Origin: Rheinheimera baltica DSM 14885
Lineage (GTDB): Bacteria; Pseudomonadota; Gammaproteobacteria; Enterobacterales; Alteromonadaceae
Length of the DNA stretch: 64,000 bases
Assembly: GCF_000425345.1 (NCBI RefSeq)
Contig: NZ_KE384352.1
Location: 110,659-174,658 of the forward strand
Direction: 5' to 3'
Below the pieces are notes generated by a model that worked only from the letters and a program-made list of their open reading frames with translations, did not search any database and was not told the DNA's origin. Each line of letters begins with the position of its first letter. Within the stretch, counting starts at the first letter, position 1. This document shows positions 1 to 8,843 of the stretch, piece after piece. Made by a program: the position numbers and the translations under genes.

Positions 1-204
1 GCCAAGCAGCAATTTGCTAACGAGCAGCAACAAAACGAGCAGGCTAAAGCTGAGTTGGCTAAGCAGTTAGAGGCAGCTAAGCAGCAATTCGCTAAAGAGC
101 AGCAGCAAAGCGAGCAGGCTAAAGCAGAGCTGGCTAAACAGTTTGAAGCAAACAAACAGCAAGCCGAGCAGGCTAAAGTTGAACTAGCTAAGCAGCTTCA
201 ATCA
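1..204 (+). repeat. Tandem 75-nt repeat coding for coiled-coil units
   Basis: Two near-identical 75-base units (1-75 and 76-150) are followed by a related 54-base unit (151-204). Each encodes AKQQFA..EQQQ.EQAKAELAKQ-type helix. The array may begin upstream of the window. The units are whole multiples of three, so copy-number change would lengthen or shorten the coil without a frameshift. Confidence 0.75.
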
Positions 205-642
205 GCACAGCAGCAAGTCACGGCATTGAATAACACACAGACCGCACTAAACACTAAAATCGCTGATAGCGATAGTCAGTTAAAACAATTTAACACTGTA
301 AAAGCAGAATTAGAGCAAGAGCTAAAACGAATAAATCAGAGTTTAAAGCAAGAATCAGAGTTAAACCAAAAACATAAATCCTGGGCTGAGACACTTAAAA
401 CGCAAAATGAGCAGCTTAATAAAGAGCTAAAAGAGCAGCAACGTAGCTCGCAGTTAAGTGTTAAATTGTTGGCAAAAGTAGAAGCAGATGCATCAGAGCT
501 TCGTGGACGCTATGCCCAGTTATTAAAAACAGAACAAGAACTGCGCAGTCTCGTTGGCGAGTTATATATAAAATTATCGGCGGCGAGTAAGTTTTATAAC
601 CAGCTTGAAAAAGAGCACCCCGAACTTTTGGAAGCAAAGTAA
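1..642 (+). CDS. Coiled-coil protein, 5' end outside the window
   Basis: The reading frame is open from base 1 to the stop at 640-642, so only the C-terminal 213 residues are visible. The first part is Gln/Glu/Ala/Lys-rich and built of tandem units: two 25-residue units, then an 18-residue unit shortened by exactly 7 residues, which keeps coiled-coil phase. The rest remains heptad-like to about residue 195 and ends in a helix with no catalytic motif. The sulfotransferase gene starts 5 bases later, so the two are probably co-transcribed. The missing N-terminal part probably carries the enzymatic domain, since long coiled coils appended to methyltransferases or glycosyltransferases occur in polysaccharide loci (WbdD, for example, uses one as a chain-length ruler). 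That role here is inference. The coiled coil itself is certain; the function is unknown. Confidence 0.8.
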   Translation, partial: AKQQFANEQQQNEQAKAELAKQLEAAKQQFAKEQQQSEQAKAELAKQFEANKQQAEQAKVELAKQLQSAQQQVTALNNTQTALNTKIADSDSQLKQFNTVKAELEQELKRINQSLKQESELNQKHKSWAETLKTQNEQLNKELKEQQRSSQLSVKLLAKVEADASELRGRYAQLLKTEQELRSLVGELYIKLSAASKFYNQLEKEHPELLEAK

Positions 643-647
643 CCGTT

Positions 648-1607
648 ATGAGCAAACAGCCGCAACAGATGCTAAATTTAGGTGAGCTGCAGCTGCAATT
701 GCAGCAGGCCTTGGCGTTAATTGAAAATAACAATATCAATAAGCCAGATGTTGCATTAACCGACCTTCGAAGTTTTCATAACACGGAAAGCCTTTTACAG
801 CGTTGTGAGCAGGTTGTACAAGCTAGTCAGCCACAAAAGCCAATATTGCGAATTATTCATCATTTTGCCTGCAGTGGCGGCACCCTAATCTCTAAATGTA
901 TTGCCGCTCAACCAAACGTATTTTTGTTAAGCGAATTACATCCAACTACTTTACTCGGATTTAATAGTAATAAAGGAACCTATACTCCTCGCGATATTGT
1001 CACTCAAGCATTGTACAGTCGCATACCCGATGTAGATACTTTGGCAGAAACGGTGTTCGTACAAAACGTTATCGAAACCGAGCGTCATGTCCGGGAGCGG
1101 GGCGGTTATCTTGTTCTTAGAGCGCACACACATGCAGATTATTGTACCAATGCTGCTGTGCCAGAAATCGATAGCCTAACCAGATTACTCTCTCCTCATT
1201 TCGACATTAAACACCTGGTTACAGTGCGTAACCCTATAGATTCATTTTTGTCATTAAGGCAAAACGGCTGGGTACATTTTAAACCAGACAGTTTTGACGA
1301 GTACTGCGGCCGATTATTGAAGTTTCTCAATGCCTTTAGTGATGAACAAATTGTTAAATACGAAGACTTTGTTGAGCAGCCAGCTACAGTAGTGAAAACG
1401 TGCTTGCAAAAATTGGAATTACCTAACGTCGAACATGGTTTAGATTATATTGATGTTTTTAAAGTCAGCGGTGATAGTGGGCGAACTGGAAGTGAAATTT
1501 TAATTAGACCACAAAGGGAAACCACTGAAATTTTTAGGGAAGAAATAAAAAAATCTGAGCACTACGATAAATTTCTTCAGTTTCAAAAGCGTATAGAGAC
1601 AATATAA
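648..1607 (+). CDS. P-loop sulfotransferase family protein
   Basis: The 319-residue product has the two PAPS-binding signatures of sulfotransferases. A 5'-phosphosulfate loop HHFACSGGTLISK lies near residues 71-83, and a 3'-phosphate segment TVRNPIDSFLSLR lies near residues 192-204. There is no signal peptide, so it should act in the cytoplasm on a glycan or lipid-linked intermediate with PAPS as donor. It starts 5 bases after the coiled-coil gene, and its stop overlaps the next start (TAATG at 1605-1609), which indicates an operon. In a polysaccharide locus its likely role is sulfation of the surface glycan, but the acceptor cannot be read from the sequence. The family assignment is good; substrate specificity is unknown. 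Confidence 0.8.
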   Translation: MSKQPQQMLNLGELQLQLQQALALIENNNINKPDVALTDLRSFHNTESLLQRCEQVVQASQPQKPILRIIHHFACSGGTLISKCIAAQPNVFLLSELHPTTLLGFNSNKGTYTPRDIVTQALYSRIPDVDTLAETVFVQNVIETERHVRERGGYLVLRAHTHADYCTNAAVPEIDSLTRLLSPHFDIKHLVTVRNPIDSFLSLRQNGWVHFKPDSFDEYCGRLLKFLNAFSDEQIVKYEDFVEQPATVVKTCLQKLELPNVEHGLDYIDVFKVSGDSGRTGSEILIRPQRETTEIFREEIKKSEHYDKFLQFQKRIETI

Positions 1608-3187
1608 TGACACAGACATACACTAAACCCACAATATCTGTAGTGATTGGAAGCTTCAATCGTAAAGCGCTTTTAAAACGTTGTATAGATGCGGTTAGAA
1701 TCGAGCTTGCTGAAGTAAAACATGAGATAGTAGTTGTTGATGGCGGCTCAACGGATGGTGCTTTAGATTGGCTCATTACGCAGAAAGACATAATTACAAT
1801 CGTTCAACATAATAAAGGTGAGTGGAATTCAAAAGAAATTGAACGGAAGCCATGGGCATATTTTATGAATCTTGCATTTAAGATTTGTACTGCAAACTAT
1901 ATATGTATGTTGAGTGATGATAGTTATATATTTAATAAAGCAATTATTAATGGTCTGAGCTTAATTGAAAAGTCAAATCCTGAAGAAAAAATTGGTGCAG
2001 TTGCGTTTTATTTTAGAGATTTTCCGTTAAGAAAACGATTTTCAGTTGCATATAATTTAGATAAATTATATGTAAACCATGGAATCTACAGCCGAAAAGC
2101 TCTAGAGGATGTAGGTTTCATAGATGAAAGTTATTACTTCTATTTTGCCGATACAGATTTGGTCCTTAAGTTGAATCAAAAAGGGTATAAATGTATACCT
2201 TCACCAAACTCACTTGTAGAACATATTTTTGAAGCTACGCCTGAACTTCGTCAAAGTAACAATGACTGGCGTAAACAACACGATCGTCAACAGTTGATTG
2301 ACCGTTGGTGTGGCATTGCTTATCCTGAAGCAAAAAAAGAGTATTTTGTAAAGCATGTTGGTCGGTGGGTGTCGCATCCTGAAATGAGGCCAAAAATATA
2401 CGACCGTGAAATTACAAGTATGTTATCTCGTGCTTCTTTAAAAGGTATTATTGATAGAAGCCCCTGGATTACGCTAGTCACCATTGTAAGAGATGATCTT
2501 GCAGGATTTAAGAGAACCTACCAAAGTGTAAAGTCACAAATTTATCCATTAATTGAATGGATAGTTATTGATGGAAACTCAAGTGATGGCACTAAAGAGT
2601 TTATAGAAAAAAATAAAGATTATATTGATTACTATGTCTCGGAAATGGATGCGGGGATATATGATGCAATGAATAAAGGGATTATGCATGCGACAGGGGA
2701 CTATGTTAATTTTTTAAATGCTGGTGATGAACTAGTAAGCCCTGATACTCTTCAAAAAATTTCTGACGAAATATCTGGTCTAGATTCTGAAGCTGTTGTC
2801 TATGGAGATCACTACCATGTTGATGGTGAAACTGAAAGACTAATAAAATCTTCGGCTATAGAGTGTTCTATTAGGAAAATGGCTTTTAATCATCAATCTG
2901 CTTTTTATCCTATTTCTATTTTAAAAGATGAAAATTTTAATCAATCTTTTAAATATGCAGCTGACTATGAACACTCTCTTCGTATTTTTAAAAAAGGTTA
3001 CTGTTTTTTGAAGCTTGACATGCCGGTAGCTCGTTTTTTTGCTGGTGGTGCTTCATCTAGTGGGCTTCGTCCATACTTAGACGTTCTTAAAATTCAGTTT
3101 GATTATTTTGACCCAAATGAAGTTAAAAATAAAAGTGTTTACTATAAAGCTTTTAAAAGAGATATAGATAATTTATTAGAGGACTAG
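1607..3187 (+). CDS. Two-domain GT2 glycosyltransferase
   Basis: The 526-residue protein holds two GT-A (family 2) modules. The first, about residues 8-230, has the VVIGSFNR opening, VVVDGGSTDG and an SDDS metal-binding segment. The second, about residues 285-526, has VTIVRDD, VIDGNSSDGT and SEMDAGIYDAMNKGI, as in WcaA-like enzymes. A bifunctional enzyme adding two sugars is the simplest reading. It overlaps the sulfotransferase stop by one base, and the next gene follows after 2 bases. Codon use becomes markedly A/T-rich within this gene, unlike the supply genes downstream, which suggests separate acquisition. Sugar specificities cannot be predicted. Confidence 0.85.
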   Translation: MTQTYTKPTISVVIGSFNRKALLKRCIDAVRIELAEVKHEIVVVDGGSTDGALDWLITQKDIITIVQHNKGEWNSKEIERKPWAYFMNLAFKICTANYICMLSDDSYIFNKAIINGLSLIEKSNPEEKIGAVAFYFRDFPLRKRFSVAYNLDKLYVNHGIYSRKALEDVGFIDESYYFYFADTDLVLKLNQKGYKCIPSPNSLVEHIFEATPELRQSNNDWRKQHDRQQLIDRWCGIAYPEAKKEYFVKHVGRWVSHPEMRPKIYDREITSMLSRASLKGIIDRSPWITLVTIVRDDLAGFKRTYQSVKSQIYPLIEWIVIDGNSSDGTKEFIEKNKDYIDYYVSEMDAGIYDAMNKGIMHATGDYVNFLNAGDELVSPDTLQKISDEISGLDSEAVVYGDHYHVDGETERLIKSSAIECSIRKMAFNHQSAFYPISILKDENFNQSFKYAADYEHSLRIFKKGYCFLKLDMPVARFFAGGASSSGLRPYLDVLKIQFDYFDPNEVKNKSVYYKAFKRDIDNLLED

Positions 3188-3189
3188 GG

Positions 3190-4398
3190 ATGTTTGATTT
3201 TTTAAAAAAAATTGATTTGGATAAGGTGGTCCAACCTGATTTGTTCGCTTTGAAAAACACAGATAAACACTTACTTCCTCAGGTTATTGACCGTTGGCAT
3301 AAAGAAGTATTTTACAGTCATATTGATTTCAAAAATACAAGTGAAACTTGTGAATTTCTTTTTTTTAGAAGCCTAGTTCGAGAAGACTATGAGCTATTAG
3401 AGAATGATATAGCGTCATCTGTTAATGATTCTAACTGTGTTTTTTTTAGCAACTATAAAACAAATTTGAAAGGCTTAAACTTAGATATAGTTAGGCTTAT
3501 TACTCAATGCCGTGAGATTGTTTACTTAATAAATGAGAAAGATCCTCTGATAAGAAATGGTTTGTACCTTAGAGTTGTATGGTATGTGTACGTATTACAG
3601 AAAATTTCGGAAATGGAGTTTAAGGTATTCGTCGCGTTTGCAGATATGCAACCAATTGAGAATTTGATAGTCCAAATGTTACATTTGCTAAAACCTGATG
3701 TACAAACCGTGACTTTACAACACGGGCTTTACATAGACTACAGCGGCTATGAGACTGTTAATGAAGTGAATTATAAGAATCACGTAGCTAAACATTTTCT
3801 CGCTTGGGGTATCGAAACAAAAGAACTTATAAATAAATATCACAAAGATTCGTCAATATTCATCTGTGGCAAACCTTCAATAGCAGGTCTACCCTCAGTC
3901 TCCGAATTTCAGACGCGAAATAATGCTAAAACTGATATTTTGATTGTTACCGACCAGAAAATATTTCAAGCTCAAAACGAAGAACTAGCAGATATAGTTG
4001 CTATTGTTGCTGAAAAACTAGGTTTGAATGTCTACATTAGATTTCACCCCTCAAATAATAAGAATATTATTTTGAATAAGCATCCGAATTTTAAAGAGTT
4101 AAAGCGGATAAATAGACGTTACATAGTTATTGGTCATACTTCTTCATTATTGTATGAGGCGCATACTCTTGGGTATTCAACGTTTCGAATTAAAAGTAAT
4201 GTTCACCATATTCAGTTTCCTTCGAATCTTGAATTTGAAAGTTGTGAAGAGCTTATTTTTAAAATTACTAATTTTAACGAGCCTAAATTATCAGATTCAG
4301 TAAGGTATATAAGTTTTGTTGGTTCTGCGTCGGTTTTCGAATACAGGAATGCTCTAAATACAATCTTGTCTTTGGCAATTAATTCAAAGGATATTTAA
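3190..4398 (+). CDS. GT-B-like transferase, TagB/TarF or KpsS-like fold
   Basis: The 402-residue product has no signal peptide. Three motifs resemble the CDP-glycerol glycerophosphotransferase / capsule-transferase superfamily: TLQHGLY near residue 176, RFHPSNN near 285, and GHTSSLLYEA near 315 (the family's donor-binding His-Pro and Ser-Ser-x-x-x-Glu regions). Such proteins transfer polyol phosphates or ulosonic acids in capsule synthesis. It starts 2 bases after the double GT2 gene and shares its A/T-rich composition. Because a CMP-ulosonate-type cassette follows, it is one candidate transferase for that sugar (inference). An alternative is a KpsS-like or polysialyltransferase-like enzyme. 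The fold assignment is moderately sure; the reaction is not known. Confidence 0.55.
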   Translation: MFDFLKKIDLDKVVQPDLFALKNTDKHLLPQVIDRWHKEVFYSHIDFKNTSETCEFLFFRSLVREDYELLENDIASSVNDSNCVFFSNYKTNLKGLNLDIVRLITQCREIVYLINEKDPLIRNGLYLRVVWYVYVLQKISEMEFKVFVAFADMQPIENLIVQMLHLLKPDVQTVTLQHGLYIDYSGYETVNEVNYKNHVAKHFLAWGIETKELINKYHKDSSIFICGKPSIAGLPSVSEFQTRNNAKTDILIVTDQKIFQAQNEELADIVAIVAEKLGLNVYIRFHPSNNKNIILNKHPNFKELKRINRRYIVIGHTSSLLYEAHTLGYSTFRIKSNVHHIQFPSNLEFESCEELIFKITNFNEPKLSDSVRYISFVGSASVFEYRNALNTILSLAINSKDI

Positions 4399-4721
4399 AT
4401 TAGGACCTGTGAATGGCAGATTTTTTTATATTTCATGTCCTTCAATTAAATTTTAAGTCTATATCTTCAGTTTGAGATAGATATCCAAACCATTTTATTA
4501 GAATAGAAATTTTTATCAATGATATTAGCTCAGTTCTGTATTGTAGAAGGTTTTTCGGCTCGGAGAGAAGTGCAATACTTAATAACAAATTTTAATTTTT
4601 TTAATAAGCTATGTTTTGCAAATGACTAATGGAAGATCCTAGAAATATTTACTTTTAACATTGATCTGCTTCATTCTATACTAATGATAGCTTTCTTGTT
4701 TAGATTTAAGGGTAAGAATAT
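4399..4721 (+). other. A+T-rich intergenic region with candidate promoter
   Basis: These 323 bases contain no convincing gene on either strand. They are very A+T-rich with runs of T, and they separate the A/T-rich genes upstream from more G+C-rich genes downstream. The only signal I can support is a promoter-like element near the right end. No clear intrinsic terminator or insertion-sequence end was seen. The spot looks like a junction between two separately acquired segments. Confidence 0.6.
4654..4682 (+). promoter_or_regulatory. Candidate sigma70 promoter for the aldolase cassette
   Basis: TTTAAC (4654-4659) and TATACT (4677-4682) are separated by 17 bases. The -10 matches the consensus at five of six positions, but the -35 is weak. 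It lies 39 bases before the ATG at 4722 and is the only reasonable start site before this gene block. Confidence 0.4.
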
Positions 4722-6326
4722 ATGTTTATTTTAGATTGCACACTAAGGGACGGTGGCTACTATAACAGTTGGAATTTTCCGCTGGATGTCACCAACAAGT
4801 ACCTTGAAGCTATGTCGGCTGCCGGTGTTGATATTGTAGAGCTGGGGTTGCGCTCATTGATTAATAAAGGTTTTAAAGGTGCTAGCGCTTATACAACAGA
4901 TAGCTATATTCGTACATTAACTATTCCTTCTACTTTGAAAGTAGCGGTTATGATCAACGCGACCGAAATTGTTGGTGAAATGCCACAAAATGAAGTGTTG
5001 CAAAAGTTGTTTCCCAATGACGCCGCTACGTCGCCGGTTGATGTTGTGCGTATTGCTTGCCATGTACATGAATTTGTTAAAGCACTGCCTGCATGCAACT
5101 GGTTAAAAGAGCGCGGTTATATTGTTGGCTTTAATCTTATGCAGGTTGCCGATCGTACTCAAGAGGAAGTAGAGGCTTTATCACTAGAAGCTAGCAAGTA
5201 TCCAATTGATGCGCTGTATTTTGCCGACAGCATGGGCAGTATGGATCCGGTGCAAACTACCAAGATTATTGGTTGGTTACGTAAGCATTGGCAAGGGCCT
5301 ATGGGAATTCATACTCATGACAACATGGGGTTGGCGCTTTCGAATACCTTACAAGCGGTAAAAGACGGCGTGACTTGGCTAGATGCGACTGTTACCGGTA
5401 TGGGCCGCGGACCTGGCAATGCCCGTACTGAAGAGCTGGTAATCGAAGTGGCCGATATGCGCAAGCAAAGCATCAATATGGTACCCTTGATGTCGGTTAT
5501 TCGTTCGTACTTCCAGCCGCTTAAAAATCAATGTGGTTGGGGCTCAAACCCATATTATTACCTGTCTGGAAAGTATGGTATTCACCCTACCTACATACAG
5601 GAAATGCTGGGAGATTCCCGTTATAGCGAAGAAGACATTCTAGCCGCGATAAACCACTTAAAAGTGGAAGGCGGTAAGAAATTTAGTTTTAATGCATTGG
5701 ATGCAACCCGCCACTTTTACCAAGGTGACGCGAAGGGAGAATGGGCTCCTGAAAGTTTAATCTCTGGCCGAGAAGTGTTAATTTTGGGTGCCGGGCCTGG
5801 AGTGGCAGAGCATAAAGTTGCTATAGAAAGCTATATAGCGGCCCGAAAACCTGTAGTTGTTGCGCTGAATACGCAGTCTGCCGTAGCGCAAAGTTTAATT
5901 GATGTTCGTGTTGCTTGTCACCCAGTGCGCTTGCTAGCCGACTGTGAAGCGCATACTGCTTTACCTCAGCCTTTAATAACGCCTGCGTCTATGCTTCCAG
6001 CTGATGTACTTGAGTCATTAAGCGGCAAAAAACTGTTAGATTTTGGCTTAACAGTTAAAGCTAATACGTTTAGTTTTGCTGCTACTAATGCAGTGTTACC
6101 TAATTCTCTGGTCATTAGTTATGCATTGGCACTTGCTACCAGCGGCAAAGCTAGCTGTGTATTGTTAGCAGGGTTTGATGGCTACGGTGCAGATGATCCC
6201 AGAACCAAAGAAATGCAAAAGGTATTAGAGCTTTATAAAGATGCGAATGCATTAGATGTTACCTCTATAACACCAACGAATTACAGCGTGCCAACTTTAT
6301 CGGTTTATGCGATGCAGGGGGTATAA
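4722..6326 (+). CDS. DRE-TIM (HMGL-like) aldolase fused to a Rossmann-like domain
   Basis: The N-terminal ~270 of 534 residues are a DRE-TIM metallolyase domain like 4-hydroxy-2-oxovalerate aldolase. It has LDCTLRDGG at residues 4-12 (catalytic Arg and metal-binding Asp), the metal-binding HTH pair His197/His199, and MGRGPGNARTEEL from residue 227. Enzymes of this fold form or cleave C-C bonds through a pyruvate or acyl enolate. The C-terminal ~180 residues form a separate domain with a nucleotide-binding-like LILGAGPG at 353-360 and GFDGYG near 485, perhaps MptE/DUF115-like. Its stop abuts the ATG of a KdsB-like CMP-transferase, which is followed by a HAD phosphatase. That context suggests condensation of pyruvate with a sugar aldehyde to a 3-deoxy-ulosonic acid (inference). 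Domain assignment is firm; the reaction is untested. Confidence 0.75.
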   Translation: MFILDCTLRDGGYYNSWNFPLDVTNKYLEAMSAAGVDIVELGLRSLINKGFKGASAYTTDSYIRTLTIPSTLKVAVMINATEIVGEMPQNEVLQKLFPNDAATSPVDVVRIACHVHEFVKALPACNWLKERGYIVGFNLMQVADRTQEEVEALSLEASKYPIDALYFADSMGSMDPVQTTKIIGWLRKHWQGPMGIHTHDNMGLALSNTLQAVKDGVTWLDATVTGMGRGPGNARTEELVIEVADMRKQSINMVPLMSVIRSYFQPLKNQCGWGSNPYYYLSGKYGIHPTYIQEMLGDSRYSEEDILAAINHLKVEGGKKFSFNALDATRHFYQGDAKGEWAPESLISGREVLILGAGPGVAEHKVAIESYIAARKPVVVALNTQSAVAQSLIDVRVACHPVRLLADCEAHTALPQPLITPASMLPADVLESLSGKKLLDFGLTVKANTFSFAATNAVLPNSLVISYALALATSGKASCVLLAGFDGYGADDPRTKEMQKVLELYKDANALDVTSITPTNYSVPTLSVYAMQGV

Positions 6327-7067
6327 ATGAGGGCCGTCGTTTTAATTCCCGCCCGTTACGCTTCTAGCCGTTATCCAGGGAAACCTTTAGTTCCATTACT
6401 GGGCAAGCCCATGGTGCTATGGGTAGCTGAGCTATCGGCTAAAGCTGTTGGTAAAGACAACGTCTATGTTGCTACTGAAGACAGCAAAATTGCGGATGTC
6501 GTAACCGCGGCTGGTTACAATGCGGTTATGACGACAGATGGCTGTCTTACAGGAACTGACAGGCTGGCAGAGGCTGCGCTGCAAGTTACAGCCGATATTT
6601 ACATTAATGTTCAGGGGGATGAACCCATTATTAATCCTGAAGATATTCGTAAAGCAATTGCGATTAAAAAGCAGGATATGGCGTCGATCGTGAATGGTTT
6701 TTGTTGGATATCCGCAGCTGAAAATCCAGAAAGCGTCAATATCCCCAAGGTTATTACACGGGAAGATAATACTTTGGTGTACATGTCACGCAAAGCACTA
6801 CCTGGTTTTAAAGATGATAAATGTGCCCCAAAACGCTATAAAAAGCAGGTATGTATTTATGCCTTTACAGCTGAAGAACTGGCCGCGTTCAAGGCTTTTG
6901 GCCGTAAGAGTGAGCTAGAGTTTAGTGAAGATATTGAAATACTGCGTTTTCTTGAATTGGGTAAGACAATTCGTATGTATGAGACCCAACCAGGTAGTTT
7001 AGCCGTTGACGTGCCAGATGATGTTGCGCCAGTAGAAGCGGCGTTAAGAGGTTTACATCGCATATGA
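6327..7067 (+). CDS. KdsB-like CMP-ulosonate cytidylyltransferase
   Basis: The 246-residue protein is related to 3-deoxy-manno-octulosonate cytidylyltransferase. The CTP-binding segment PARYASSRYPGKPL is at residues 7-20, TGTDRLAE follows near 74, and NVQGDEP is at 94-100. The second half departs from housekeeping KdsB: the PWDRD region is replaced by a Lys-rich stretch, and LEHIEMLEQLR becomes a LEFSEDIEILRFLE variant. It therefore probably activates a Kdo-like but different acid. It begins on the base after the aldolase stop and overlaps the HAD gene by 4 bases, so translation is coupled. A housekeeping kdsB should exist elsewhere in the genome. The family is sure; the exact sugar is not. 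Confidence 0.8.
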   Translation: MRAVVLIPARYASSRYPGKPLVPLLGKPMVLWVAELSAKAVGKDNVYVATEDSKIADVVTAAGYNAVMTTDGCLTGTDRLAEAALQVTADIYINVQGDEPIINPEDIRKAIAIKKQDMASIVNGFCWISAAENPESVNIPKVITREDNTLVYMSRKALPGFKDDKCAPKRYKKQVCIYAFTAEELAAFKAFGRKSELEFSEDIEILRFLELGKTIRMYETQPGSLAVDVPDDVAPVEAALRGLHRI

Positions 7068-7705
7068 ATATAATGGATTATCAAACGTTAGTATTTGACT
7101 GCGATGGCGTGGTGTTAAACTCTAACAAAGTTAAAACAGAGGCGTTTTATCAAGCTGCTTTACCCTATGGTGACACGGCTGCAAAGCAGTTGGTTGATTA
7201 CCATGTTGCGCGCGGTGGGATTTCACGCTACAAAAAATTTGAATGGTTTGTGCAGAATGTAGTTGCAGGAAAGCAAGGCCCAAGTTTGGATGAGTTACTT
7301 GGTGCTTATGCGGCAGAAGTGAGGCATGGCCTACTCACTTGCGATATTGCAGATGGGTTATTTGAATTACGAGAAAAAACCAAACACGCTAGTTGGCTAA
7401 TTGTTTCTGGTGGTGATCAACAAGAGCTGCGTGAAGTGTTTGCAGAACGTGGATTAGCACGGCTATTCGATGGTGGTATTTTTGGAAGTCCGGATAGCAA
7501 GGACATTATTCTTGCAAGAGAGCTAGCTACTAAAACTATTAAACAGCCTGCACTATTTTTGGGCGACAGTCGATACGATCACGAGGCTTCTTCTTTAGCA
7601 AAGTTGGATTTTGTTTTTTTAAATTATTGGACTGAATTTGCTGATTGGAATAATTATTGCCTGAAGAATAATATTCAAACAAAAAGCACACTAAATTTTA
7701 TATAG
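7064..7705 (+). CDS. HAD-superfamily phosphatase
   Basis: The 213-residue product shows the four HAD motifs: nucleophile and acid DCDGV at Asp12/Asp14, a Ser in VSGGDQQE near 115, a Lys before the last motif, and GDSRYDHE at 167-174. A helical cap follows motif I, as in phosphoglycolate-phosphatase-like (subfamily IA) enzymes rather than cap-less KdsC. It overlaps the CMP-transferase gene by 4 bases (ATGA), so the two products should work in one route. The likely step is removal of phosphate from the ulosonate before CMP activation. The substrate is inferred only from context. Confidence 0.75.
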   Translation: MNIMDYQTLVFDCDGVVLNSNKVKTEAFYQAALPYGDTAAKQLVDYHVARGGISRYKKFEWFVQNVVAGKQGPSLDELLGAYAAEVRHGLLTCDIADGLFELREKTKHASWLIVSGGDQQELREVFAERGLARLFDGGIFGSPDSKDIILARELATKTIKQPALFLGDSRYDHEASSLAKLDFVFLNYWTEFADWNNYCLKNNIQTKSTLNFI

Positions 7706-7718
7706 AAGGTTTTAAAAA

Positions 7719-8837
7719 ATGAAAAAAGCACTTATTACCGGTGTTACTGGCCAAGATGGCTCGTACTTAGCCGAGTTTTTATTAGAAAAAGGCTATGAAG
7801 TACACGGTATTAAGCGTCGGGCTTCAAGCTTTAATACCCAACGCGTTGACCATATTTATGAAGACCCGCACGTAGATAACCTACATTTTATTTTGCACTA
7901 TGGTGATTTAACTGATACGTCGAATTTGGTGCGTATTATCCAGCAAGTTCAACCAGACGAAATATATAACTTAGGTGCACAAAGCCATGTTGCGGTAAGC
8001 TTTGAAGCGCCGGAATACACTGCAGACGTTGATGCCATGGGTACGCTGCGTATTTTAGAAGCGATTCGCATATTAGGGTTGGAAAAGAAAACCCGCTTTT
8101 ACCAGGCGTCTACCTCTGAGCTTTATGGCTTAGTGCAGGAGACACCACAAAAAGAAACCACACCGTTTTACCCGCGCTCGCCCTATGCGGTAGCCAAAAT
8201 GTATGCTTACTGGATTACGGTAAATTATCGCGAAGCCTATGGCATGTATGCCTGTAACGGCATTTTATTTAACCATGAAAGCCCGCGCCGTGGTGAGACC
8301 TTTGTTACCCGCAAAATTACGCGCGGTTTGGCGAATATTGCTCAAGGCTTAGAATCTTGTATTTACATGGGTAATATGGATGCACTGCGCGATTGGGGCC
8401 ATGCCAAAGACTATGTGCGTATGCAATGGATGATGTTGCAGCAAGACACGCCGGACGATTTTGTTATTGCCACCGGTGTGCAGTATTCTGTGCGTGAATT
8501 TATTAGCTGGTCTGCCAAAGAACTGGGCGTAACGCTGCGCTTTGAGGGCTCAGGCGTAGATGAAGTGGCGATAGTGGATGCTGTTGTTGGCGATAATGCA
8601 CCAGCCCTTAAGGTTGGGGATGTGATTGTTAAAGTAGACCCACGTTATTTCCGCCCGGCTGAGGTAGAAACCTTGCTTGGTGATCCCAGTAAAGCGAAGC
8701 AGAAACTGGGTTGGGTACCGGAAATTACCACCCAGGAGATGTGTGCCGAGATGGTGGCTGAAGATTTAAAAGCGGCTAAACGCCATGCGCTTTTAAAAGA
8801 ACATGGCTATAGCTTACCGGTGTCAGTGGAAGGATAG
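7719..8837 (+). CDS. gmd: GDP-mannose 4,6-dehydratase
   Basis: This 372-residue SDR enzyme converts GDP-D-mannose to GDP-4-keto-6-deoxy-mannose, the first step to GDP-L-fucose. It has the NADP-binding GVTGQDGSY at 8-16 and [10 protein letters not shown] just after. The catalytic STSE segment includes Glu134, and the YxxxK pair is Tyr156/Lys160. Length and sequence match the enterobacterial enzyme closely throughout. The gene sits 13 bases after the HAD gene with an A-rich Shine-Dalgarno region (GAAGGTT). fcl lies two genes downstream. Confidence 0.97.
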   Translation: MKKALITGVTGQDGSYLAEFLLEKGYEVHGIKRRASSFNTQRVDHIYEDPHVDNLHFILHYGDLTDTSNLVRIIQQVQPDEIYNLGAQSHVAVSFEAPEYTADVDAMGTLRILEAIRILGLEKKTRFYQASTSELYGLVQETPQKETTPFYPRSPYAVAKMYAYWITVNYREAYGMYACNGILFNHESPRRGETFVTRKITRGLANIAQGLESCIYMGNMDALRDWGHAKDYVRMQWMMLQQDTPDDFVIATGVQYSVREFISWSAKELGVTLRFEGSGVDEVAIVDAVVGDNAPALKVGDVIVKVDPRYFRPAEVETLLGDPSKAKQKLGWVPEITTQEMCAEMVAEDLKAAKRHALLKEHGYSLPVSVEG

Positions 8838-8843
8838 CTCATC

